Source: Rheinheimera sp. EpRS3 (GTDB lineage: Bacteria; Pseudomonadota; Gammaproteobacteria; Enterobacterales; Alteromonadaceae). Taken from it: a stretch of DNA of 64,000 nucleotides. Within the stretch, counting starts at the first letter, position 1, and every line of letters starts with the position of its first letter. The position numbers and the translations under genes were made by a program. The stretch covers positions 744,001 to 808,000 of the forward strand of contig NZ_LNQS01000008.1 in assembly GCF_001513785.1 (NCBI RefSeq), given 5' to 3'. The notes beneath the pieces are model-generated. The model was not told the DNA's origin. It was given only the letters and a program-made list of their open reading frames with translations, and did no database searches. Shown here one piece after another: positions 57,537 through 64,000 of this stretch.

Positions 57537-58421
57537 ATGGATATTCGCAGCGCACAGCTATTTCAGCACCTGGCCAGCAGCCTGAACTTCAGTAAAACCA
57601 GTGAGCAACTGTATGTTAGCCCGCCCACGCTGACCCGGGTGATCCAACGTCTGGAGCAGGAGTTAAATACGGAACTGTTCTATCGTGACAAGCGCTCAGT
57701 AAAACTGACACCCGCTGGCCATCGTTTTCAGCAGTTCGTGCGGTTATGGCTCGATGAATGGCATCAGCTACAAATTGATCTGCAATTGGCCAGCGCCGGG
57801 CTCAGCGGTGAGATCAGACTATTCTGCACTGTCACTGCCAGTTATAGCCATTTGCCCGCTATTCTGGACAGGTTCCGCCTTATGTGTCCCAAAGCAGAAA
57901 TAAAACTGACTACCGGTGATGCATCAGCCGCGATCGAAAAAGTGCGGTTGGACGAGGCTGATATCGCGCTTGCTGCCCACCCTACGACCTTACCGGCAAA
58001 TATGGCTTTTCGCAGTATCGCCAAGCTGCCGGTCATGATGATTGCGCCGGTTATTCCCTGCAAAGTAAACGACCTGCTGCAAAAAAAACCTATTCCCTGG
58101 CAGGATATACCGGTGATTCTGCCCGAGCATGGCCCTGCCCGCAGCCGTTTTGATCGCTGGTTACACGATACCGGCATTAACCCGCCGGTAGTGGCTAAAG
58201 TAGATGGGCATGAAGCGATGGTATCTATGGTAGCCTTGGGTACAGGTATTGCGCTGGCAGCTGACGCAGTAGTGCTACATAGCCCTGTACGTGAGCGGGT
58301 GCGCAGCCTGGAGTTGGGGTATCAGTTTGAAGCTTTTGATTTAGGCGTGTGTATGCTGAGCAAACGTTTAAATGAGCCGCTGATCCAGGCATTCTGGCAA
58401 GTCGCTGTAGCAAAAAACTAG
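57537..58421 (+). CDS. ilvY: LysR-type activator IlvY
   Basis: This 294-residue regulator has a helix-turn-helix at about 1-62 (MDIRSAQLFQHLASSLNFSK, VSPPTLTRVIQRLEQEL). A substrate-binding-like effector domain follows. The chosen ATG matches E. coli IlvY (MDLRxLxxFLHLA) and has GGAA nine bases upstream; an ATG 15 bases earlier is rejected. Position opposite ilvC supports the name. The 158-bp shared region should contain its operators, which I could not delimit. Confidence 0.93.
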   Translation: MDIRSAQLFQHLASSLNFSKTSEQLYVSPPTLTRVIQRLEQELNTELFYRDKRSVKLTPAGHRFQQFVRLWLDEWHQLQIDLQLASAGLSGEIRLFCTVTASYSHLPAILDRFRLMCPKAEIKLTTGDASAAIEKVRLDEADIALAAHPTTLPANMAFRSIAKLPVMMIAPVIPCKVNDLLQKKPIPWQDIPVILPEHGPARSRFDRWLHDTGINPPVVAKVDGHEAMVSMVALGTGIALAADAVVLHSPVRERVRSLELGYQFEAFDLGVCMLSKRLNEPLIQAFWQVAVAKN

Positions 58422-58440
58422 AAGCTGCCTTAGCAGCTTC
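58412..58440 (-). terminator. Terminator of sspAB, overlapping the ilvY end
   Basis: GAAGCTGC-CTTA-GCAGCTTC is a perfect 8-bp stem. On the minus strand it is followed by TAGTTTTTTG. It starts at the last base of the ilvY stop and may also terminate ilvY weakly. Confidence 0.75.
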
Positions 58441-58441
58441 A

Positions 58442-58861
58442 TTATTTAATCACTTTCAGGTGTGAGCCTTTCTTCGGTTTGGGTGGCTCAGGATGGGTAT
58501 CGTCGTGGTCAAAGTTTTCACTGAAAATATCAGCTTCATCTTCCTCTTCTTCCAGCGTAAACACTGTACCAGCGCCATTTTCACGGGCATATATTGCTAA
58601 TACTGCATTTACCGGAATATATAGCGAAAATGGCTGACCACCAAAGCGGGCATTAAACGTAACCGCATCATTGCCCAGTTGCAGATTACCCACTGCTGAG
58701 GGCGTAACATTTAGCACAATCTGGCCATTTTGAATAAACTGAGTGGGCACTTTCACCCGTTCAAAAGTAGCATCAACAACCAGATAAGGCGTGCAATTGT
58801 TATCCACAATCCACTCGTAAAACGCCCTTAATAAATAAGGGCGGTTTGCCGTCATCTTCAT
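58442..58861 (-). CDS. sspB: ClpXP adaptor SspB
   Basis: This 139-residue protein has the ssrA-tag-binding beta domain (about 1-105: RPYLLRAFYEWIVDNNCTPY, FNARFGGQPFSLYIPVNAVL). A disordered acidic linker is followed by the ClpX-docking tail HLKVIK. It delivers ssrA-tagged proteins to ClpXP. The start overlaps the sspA stop by one base (TAATG). Confidence 0.96.
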   Translation of the reverse strand: MKMTANRPYLLRAFYEWIVDNNCTPYLVVDATFERVKVPTQFIQNGQIVLNVTPSAVGNLQLGNDAVTFNARFGGQPFSLYIPVNAVLAIYARENGAGTVFTLEEEEDEADIFSENFDHDDTHPEPPKPKKGSHLKVIK

Positions 58862-59499
58862 TAGAACTTCATTCCTCTGCGGATCTCACGCTCAATATCT
58901 GTTAAAGATGCCTGGAATGCGTCACGTTCGAAAATTCGCGTCATGTAGTTTTTCAGTTCTTTACTTCCCGGGCCGTTCAGCTCAATACCCAGTAAAGGCA
59001 AGCGCCACAACAAGGCAGCCATGTAGCAATCAACCAGCCCAAATTCTTCACTCATAAAGAATGGCGCTTCGTTAAACAGCGGCGCTATAGATAACAAGCC
59101 TTCTTTCAGCTCCTGACGTGCCGTTGCAGCGTTATCATCGTTATTCAGTATGGCTGCAGCCTGGCGGTACCAGTCTTTTTCAATGCGGTACATCATCAGC
59201 CGCGCCTGACCACGTGCAACCGGATACACCGGCATCAATGGCGGATGCGGAAAACGCTCATCCAGGTATTCCATAATAATATTGGCTTGATACAGCGCCA
59301 GCTCACGGTCAAGCAAAGTTGGCAGGCTACCATACGGGTTTACTTCGTACAGATCCTCCGGCAAATTATCTTGTGCGACCTGAAGAATATCGACAGTTAC
59401 GCCTTTTTCAGCCAGTACTATACGTACCTGATGACTGAACATGTCATCAGCTGCTGAGAACAATGTCATCACAGGGCGTTTATTGGCAGTGATCGCCAT
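58861..59499 (-). CDS. sspA: Stringent starvation protein A
   Basis: This 212-residue GST-fold protein begins with a thioredoxin-like half (PVMTLFSAADDMFSHQVRIV, VNPYGSLPTLLDRELALYQA). A helical half containing EFGLVDCYMAALLWRLPLLG follows. It lacks a catalytic GST residue, as usual, and binds RNA polymerase under starvation and acid stress. It lies upstream of sspB in one operon and downstream of the cytochrome bc1 terminator. Confidence 0.96.
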   Translation of the reverse strand: MAITANKRPVMTLFSAADDMFSHQVRIVLAEKGVTVDILQVAQDNLPEDLYEVNPYGSLPTLLDRELALYQANIIMEYLDERFPHPPLMPVYPVARGQARLMMYRIEKDWYRQAAAILNNDDNAATARQELKEGLLSIAPLFNEAPFFMSEEFGLVDCYMAALLWRLPLLGIELNGPGSKELKNYMTRIFERDAFQASLTDIEREIRRGMKF

Positions 59500-59519
59500 G
59501 TCTTCCTCCGGTAAAATCT

Positions 59520-59549
59520 AAAAAACGGCAAAGGGGCGCAAAGGCCCCT
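59520..59549 (-). terminator. Terminator of petABC
   Basis: On the minus strand AGGGGC and GCCCCT pair around a six-base loop, and six T residues follow after TTTGCCG. The spacing between stem and T run is seven bases, so strength is uncertain. Confidence 0.6.
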
Positions 59550-59576
59550 GTAAACATATCTAGTTGATATAACTAG

Positions 59577-60314
59577 TTAATGTACATCTTTCCAATATTC
59601 TTTCTTCAGCAAATAAGCCAGCACAAAGAAAATCAGCAGGAACACCATAACCTTGGTACCAAGTTCACGAGCTTCCAGTTTGGTTGGCTCACCAACGTAT
59701 TCCAGGTAGTTTACCAGATCTGCTACAGCGCGATCATATTCTTCTGCGTTAAGCTCACCGCTACCATCTGTACTAAGGCCAACATAAACTTCTTTTGACT
59801 CGCCATCTACCAACCGGGTTTCATATGCCTTATAGGGCATGCCTTGCAGCTCCTGTAACACGTGTGGCATACCAACCAGTGGAAACACTTCATTGTTCAC
59901 TCCAAAGGGCCGTGACGGATCAGCATAGAAACTGCGTAAATAGGTATATAACCAATCAGGACCGCGTACACGGGCTACGTTAGTTAAATCCGGTGGCGTG
60001 GCACCGAACCACTTCTCACCGTCTTTTGCTGACATATTGTTGGTAATATGATCACCCACCTTCTCACCGGTGAACATCAGGTTTTCCATACCTACTTCTT
60101 CAGGGATATCTAAATCGCTAAAGGTACGGGAATAACGCTGATACTGCATCTGGTGACAGCCCAGACAGTAGTTCTGAAACAACCGGGCACCGTTTTGCAG
60201 CGAGGCTTTATCTGTCAGATCAATAGGTGCTTTGTCCAGATGAACAGCCGGGCCGGCAGCCATCGCCCATGACGACGCTACCAATGCAATTACTGAAAAT
60301 AAGTTCTTCATCAT
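59577..60314 (-). CDS. petC: Cytochrome c1 of the bc1 complex
   Basis: This 245-residue protein has a signal peptide (about 1-19) and a single haem c motif C50-L-G-C53-H54. Typical cytochrome c1 blocks PPDLTNVARVRGPDWLYTYL and PFGVNNEVFPLVGMPHVLQE follow, the Met ligand lying downstream. A C-terminal anchor helix is at about 219-238. It passes electrons from the Rieske protein to soluble cytochrome c. The ATG shares one base with the petB stop (TGATG). Confidence 0.96.
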   Translation of the reverse strand: MMKNLFSVIALVASSWAMAAGPAVHLDKAPIDLTDKASLQNGARLFQNYCLGCHQMQYQRYSRTFSDLDIPEEVGMENLMFTGEKVGDHITNNMSAKDGEKWFGATPPDLTNVARVRGPDWLYTYLRSFYADPSRPFGVNNEVFPLVGMPHVLQELQGMPYKAYETRLVDGESKEVYVGLSTDGSGELNAEEYDRAVADLVNYLEYVGEPTKLEARELGTKVMVFLLIFFVLAYLLKKEYWKDVH

Positions 60315-61588
60315 CAGGTTAACCTTACTGGTAATGGCTTGGTTTTTTCATTTTTGCTGTAAAACCACAACAAAATAAAGAAGCCAAAATATGTAAATGA
60401 GAATATCTGCGCCAATAAGGTATAGATACCTTCAGCTGGCAACACACCTAATACACCCAGAGCCACAAAGCTGATACAGAAGTTGATCAGGTTCGCAGTA
60501 TGTAAACCACTACGATAACGGATAGAACGTACTCTGCCTCTGTCCAGCCAAGGCAACAAGGCTAATGCGACAATAGCAGCAAACATCGCCACAGCGCCCA
60601 TAAATGGATGAGGAATAGCACGTAAAATGGCATAAAACGGGGTGAAATACCAAACAGGGGCAATGTGCGCAGGCGTCTTCAGAGCATTTGCCGGTTCAAA
60701 GTTAGGCGGCTCCAGGAAGTAGCCACCACCTTCAGGGAAGAAGAAGATAACCCAGGCAAAAATTAACAGGAAACCGGCAACGCCTAGTAAGTCTTTAACC
60801 GTGTAGTACGGATGGAAAGGTATCGCGTCTACAATGATCTTTTTGCCACCACGGGTAAAATATTGGTGGAAAGTGAATTTTTTATCTGCTTCAGTCTGCA
60901 CAACAGAACCGTCATTATCTTTCTTTATGTCGATACCGTCTGGGTTATTTGAACCCACTTCATGCAGCGCCATAATGTGCAGGAATACTAAAATAACCAG
61001 CACCAGTGGCAGCGCAATAACATGCAACGCAAAGAAACGGTTTAACGTGGCACCAGAGATAACATAATCACCGCGGATCCACAGGGTTAAGTCTTCACCA
61101 ACAAAGGGGATAGTACCAAAGATACCGATAATTACCTGTGCTCCCCAGAATGACATCTGTCCCCAGGGTAACAAGTAGCCCATGAACGCTTCAGCCATTA
61201 ACACCAGGAAAATCAGCATCCCGAAAATCCACAGCAGCTCGCGCGGTTTCTGGTAAGAGCCATACATCATGCCGCGTAGCATGTGTAAATAAACGACAAC
61301 GAAAAACGCCGAAGCGCCGGTAGAATGCATATAGCGCAGCAACCAGCCGTAGTCTACGTCGCGCATAATGTACTCAACAGAAGCAAAGGCGCCTTCTGCT
61401 GATGGTACATAGTTCATCGTTAACCAAATACCGGTCAGGATCTGATTAACCAGCACCAGCATGGCAAGCGAACCGAAAAAGTACCAGAAGTTAAAGTTTT
61501 TTGGTGCCGGATACTGCATAACATGCAGATTCATCTTATCCATAAAGGGTAAGCGGTATTCAATCCAGCTCATCAGATTTTTAAACAT
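60314..61588 (-). CDS. petB: Cytochrome b of the bc1 complex
   Basis: This 424-residue membrane protein has eight helices. Haem-ligand histidines lie in LLRYMHSTGASAFFVVVYLH and RFFALHVIALPLVLVILVFL. It carries the quinol-site WGAQVIIG and P-E-G-type regions. The bc1 complex oxidises ubiquinol and pumps protons by the Q cycle. It is the second gene of petABC and overlaps petA and petC by one base each. Confidence 0.97.
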   Translation of the reverse strand: MFKNLMSWIEYRLPFMDKMNLHVMQYPAPKNFNFWYFFGSLAMLVLVNQILTGIWLTMNYVPSAEGAFASVEYIMRDVDYGWLLRYMHSTGASAFFVVVYLHMLRGMMYGSYQKPRELLWIFGMLIFLVLMAEAFMGYLLPWGQMSFWGAQVIIGIFGTIPFVGEDLTLWIRGDYVISGATLNRFFALHVIALPLVLVILVFLHIMALHEVGSNNPDGIDIKKDNDGSVVQTEADKKFTFHQYFTRGGKKIIVDAIPFHPYYTVKDLLGVAGFLLIFAWVIFFFPEGGGYFLEPPNFEPANALKTPAHIAPVWYFTPFYAILRAIPHPFMGAVAMFAAIVALALLPWLDRGRVRSIRYRSGLHTANLINFCISFVALGVLGVLPAEGIYTLLAQIFSFTYFGFFILLWFYSKNEKTKPLPVRLT

Positions 61589-62178
61589 CAGACAGTCCCC
61601 TCATCTTCACCAATCACAATGGTATTGTCGTCGATAAACATATATGGAGGGATCTGCAGGTTTTTCGGCGCGGGTACGCTTTGAAATACACGACCGGCCA
61701 TATCAAACTTAGAACCATGACAAGGGCAGAAAAAGCCTGATTTAACGCCTTCTACCTGAGCGGCAAAATCATTAATGATATAAGTTGGTGAACAGCCCAG
61801 GTGAGTACAGATACCAACTGCAACAAAAATCTCCGGCTTTTTCGAACGGTGACGGTTTTGTGCATAAGCCGGTTGTTGTTCAACTTCAGATTCAGGATCA
61901 CGCAGTTTATCTTCGTGTGTAGCCAGCTCATCCAGCATAGCTTGAGGCCGTTTTACAATCCACACTGGCTTACCACGCCATTCAACCCGAATTAACTGAC
62001 CCGGTTCAAGCTTACTGATGTCCGCACTGACCGCTGCCCCAGCCTGTTTTGCCTTTTCACTTGGCATCCAGGACGCGACAAAAGGCACAGCAGCTCCGAC
62101 AGCACCCACGCCCCCTACAACTGAGGTTGCAATGGTAAGGAAGCGGCGGCGACCATGATCTACAGGCGCATTGCTCAT
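61588..62178 (-). CDS. petA: Rieske iron-sulfur subunit of the bc1 complex
   Basis: This 196-residue protein has a Tat-type anchor (HGRRRFLTIATSVVGGVGAV). The Rieske cluster motifs are C124-T-H126-L-G-C129 and C151-P-C153-H154. Cys124, His126, Cys151 and His154 bind the 2Fe-2S cluster; Cys129 and Cys153 form the disulfide. It takes electrons from ubiquinol. It is first gene of the petABC operon. The 258-bp gap upstream contains the rpsI terminator and presumably the pet promoter, which I could not pinpoint. Confidence 0.97.
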   Translation of the reverse strand: MSNAPVDHGRRRFLTIATSVVGGVGAVGAAVPFVASWMPSEKAKQAGAAVSADISKLEPGQLIRVEWRGKPVWIVKRPQAMLDELATHEDKLRDPESEVEQQPAYAQNRHRSKKPEIFVAVGICTHLGCSPTYIINDFAAQVEGVKSGFFCPCHGSKFDMAGRVFQSVPAPKNLQIPPYMFIDDNTIVIGEDEGTV

Positions 62179-62390
62179 CCACTCATCTCCACGTTAACGC
62201 TTAAACAGAATTTAAGCGGCTGAATTTCAGCAATTATTATAAATCGAAAAAATATCGCCGATCATAATGAAAAGCCCTGCTTTACACAAGGATTAAGGCG
62301 GGCTGAATCAGTATTATCTTAAAGCTTTGCGTTATACGGCAAGCTATAGCCGCCAGTTTGCAGCCACAAAACAACGCAAATTATAGGCGA

Positions 62391-62417
62391 AAAAAACCCG
62401 GCAACTGGTGCCGGGTT
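62391..62417 (-). terminator. Rho-independent terminator of rplM-rpsI
   Basis: On the minus strand AACCCGGCA and TGCCGGGTT pair around a five-base loop and run into six T residues, about 20 bp past the rpsI stop. Confidence 0.9.
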
Positions 62418-62436
62418 CTGGTACTTGATAAAACGA

Positions 62437-62829
62437 TTAACGTTTTGAGTACTGTGGACGTTTACGTGCTTTACGCAGACCCACTTTCTTACGTTCAACC
62501 TGACGGGCGTCACGGGTAACGAAGCCTGCTTTACGCAGTGCAGGACGCAGTGACTCGTCAAACTCCATCAGTGCACGGGTAATACCGTGACGGATAGCGC
62601 CGGCCTGACCGCTGATACCACCACCTTTAACAGTGATGTACAGGTCGAATTTCTCAACCATACCAACCAGCTCTAATGGTTGCTTAACAATCATACAAGC
62701 GGTTTCGCGACCGAAGTATTCAGTTAACGCGCGCTGATTAACAACGATGTTACCTGAACCGGCTTTGATGAATACACGGGCCGTTGAGCTTTTACGACGA
62801 CCAGTTCCGTAATATTGATTCTGTGCCAT
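62437..62829 (-). CDS. rpsI: 30S ribosomal protein S9
   Basis: This 130-residue S9 begins [20 protein letters not shown] and ends [16 protein letters not shown]. The C-terminal K-R tail reaches the P-site tRNA anticodon stem. Length equals E. coli S9. It follows rplM by 12 bp. Confidence 0.98.
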   Translation of the reverse strand: MAQNQYYGTGRRKSSTARVFIKAGSGNIVVNQRALTEYFGRETACMIVKQPLELVGMVEKFDLYITVKGGGISGQAGAIRHGITRALMEFDESLRPALRKAGFVTRDARQVERKKVGLRKARKRPQYSKR

Positions 62830-62841
62830 GTTATGCTCCGA

Positions 62842-63270
62842 TTAAATATCTAATACTTGCGGTTGCTGAGCAGCATGCTGATGCTCGGCGCCGGCGTAAA
62901 CTTTCAACTTACGGAACATAGCGCGGCCCAGAGGGCCTTTTGGTAACATGCCTTTAATAGCAAGTTCCAGAACCATTTCTGGTTTCTTCGCGATCAATTT
63001 CTCGAAGCTGATTTCCTTGATACCACCAGGGAAGCCAGTGTGAGAATAATACATTTTGTTCTGTGCTTTGTTGCCGGTAACAGCCACTTTTTCCGCGTTT
63101 ACCACGATGATGTAATCACCGGTATCCACGTGTGGGGTGTACTCTGGCTTGTGCTTGCCACGTAAACGGGCAGCGATTTCTGTTGCGATACGGCCCAGTG
63201 TTTTACCTGACGCATCAACAACGAACCAGTCGCGGGTTACGCTTTCTGGCTTAGCAGTAAAAGTTTTCAT
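62842..63270 (-). CDS. rplM: 50S ribosomal protein L13
   Basis: This 142-residue L13 begins [20 protein letters not shown] and contains [20 protein letters not shown] and [20 protein letters not shown]. It is first of the rplM-rpsI operon. The 203-bp leader up to zapE can fold locally (for example GTAC-TCGAAGGG-GTAC), fitting the known feedback control of this operon by L13, but the binding site itself was not identified. Confidence 0.98.
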   Translation of the reverse strand: MKTFTAKPESVTRDWFVVDASGKTLGRIATEIAARLRGKHKPEYTPHVDTGDYIIVVNAEKVAVTGNKAQNKMYYSHTGFPGGIKEISFEKLIAKKPEMVLELAIKGMLPKGPLGRAMFRKLKVYAGAEHQHAAQQPQVLDI

Positions 63271-63406
63271 TTATCTATCCAAAAATAACTTAGTTACACC
63301 TGACACCGTGCAGGGCTGATGCAGCGGATGTCGTTAGCGTACCCCTTCGAGTACAAAAACTACCGGGCTAACGGCAGTATTAGGCTGTAACGTAGGCCGG
63401 GCGCGG

Positions 63407-63412
63407 ATTATA
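63407..63412 (-). promoter_or_regulatory. -10 box of the rplM promoter
   Basis: On the minus strand a perfect TATAAT lies about 137 bp before the rplM start in the zapE-rplM gap, followed by a GC-rich stretch (CCGCGCCCGGCC). No convincing -35 was found at 16-18 bp. Confidence 0.4.
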
Positions 63413-63473
63413 TATTAACCAATTATAAAAATCAGCACTCTGTGCAGAAATTTCCACTGAAATGGCAAAAAAA

Positions 63474-64000
63474 CTATGGCAGGTGCGCTTTGGCCAGATA
63501 ATCACGTGATTGCATTTCCTGTAGCCGGCTGATGCAGCGTTTAAATTCAAAATTTAAAATGCCCTCGGTATAAAGTTGTTCCAGCGCAGCTTCTGCCGAA
63601 ATAATCAGCTTAACGTGGCGCTCATAAAACTCATCTACCAGGGCAATAAAACGCCGCGCCACATCGTCATTCTGCCGCCCCATTGTTTTAACACCAGACA
63701 GCAACACCGTATGATAACAGCGGCTTAGCTCCATATAGTCATATTGGCTGCGGGCGGTTTCGCATAACTCATTAAACGCAAACCAGACTATACCGTCAGC
63801 TTCATGCCGGGCGTGAAGTTTACGGTTGGCGACTTCTATTTGGGCATCTTGCTGGCGCGGCTCTGTAGATAACGCATTAAAATACTGCAACAGGTTTGTT
63901 TCTGCCTGTGTATCAAGCGGAAAATGGTAAATTTCAGCTTTTTCCAGCGTGCGCAGCCGGTAGTCTATACCGCTGTCTACATTGACGGTTTGGGTATGTT
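63474..64000 (-). CDS. zapE: Cell-division ATPase ZapE (AFG1-like), C-terminal part
   Basis: The frame is open from the TAG at 63474 to the window edge (about 175 codons) and continues beyond. It reads VDSGIDYRLRTLEKAEIYHF, then WFAFNELCETARSQYDYMEL and TMGRQNDDVARRFIALVDEF. These are C-terminal AAA+ blocks of ZapE, which acts on the Z ring in low oxygen. A TTG inside could be mistaken for a start, but homology extends upstream of it. zapE-rplM-rpsI order is conserved in E. coli. Confidence 0.93.
   Translation of the reverse strand, partial: HTQTVNVDSGIDYRLRTLEKAEIYHFPLDTQAETNLLQYFNALSTEPRQQDAQIEVANRKLHARHEADGIVWFAFNELCETARSQYDYMELSRCYHTVLLSGVKTMGRQNDDVARRFIALVDEFYERHVKLIISAEAALEQLYTEGILNFEFKRCISRLQEMQSRDYLAKAHLP

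Overview
The window reads as chromosome of a free-living gammaproteobacterium of the Alteromonadales/Chromatiaceae type (Rheinheimera, Alishewanella or Arsukibacterium would fit). This assignment is inferred from gene content and order: lptD-surA-pdxA-rsmA-apaG-apaH, folA, obgE-rpmA-rplU with divergent ispB, mdh/argR, ilvC/ilvY, and zapE-rplM-rpsI-petABC-sspAB. No rRNA or tRNA gene, CRISPR array or intact insertion sequence was seen.

Layout. 1-2.3 kb: the 5' end of tpm, a divergent LysR regulator/azoreductase pair with base use slightly unlike its neighbours, and a GNAT acetyltransferase gene broken by an internal deletion. 2.3-11 kb: a FAN1-like nuclease fused to a DEDDh exonuclease, a CaCA-family antiporter, a two-gene RND efflux operon under a perfect palindrome, and an MtfA-type peptidase. 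11-18 kb: TerB-like protein, an extragenic palindromic element, a NatAB-type ABC exporter and a type Vd patatin autotransporter. 18-27.5 kb: signalling and envelope genes, including a GGDEF-EAL protein with an altered cyclase site, a TPR membrane protein with a probable degenerate GGDEF domain, a GlyGly-CTERM protein paired with a transglutaminase-like protein, and an orphan sensor. 27.6-34 kb: phoH, rapA-rluA and ompA. 34-43 kb: small envelope genes, djlA and the LPS-assembly/housekeeping operon. 43-51 kb: a chemoreceptor, folA-obgE, rplU-rpmA, ispB, mdh, argR. 51-55.7 kb: a degenerate DyP peroxidase, a long gap holding an unmistakable CsrB-type RNA, and a giant TPR protein. 55-64 kb: mgsA, ilvC/ilvY, sspAB, the cytochrome bc1 operon, rpsI-rplM and the 3' part of zapE.

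The strongest non-coding discovery is the CsrB-family small RNA at about 51990-52340. It has 17 GGA motifs, many presented in the loops of short perfect hairpins, a near-consensus -10 box, a terminator, and upstream a perfect 20-bp palindrome matching the GacA/UvrY recognition pattern. Together these form the output node of a BarA-UvrY/Csr circuit. Several local genes (cyclic-di-GMP enzyme, chemoreceptor, matrix-type TPR protein) belong to classes that Csr systems commonly control, but a direct link is inference only.
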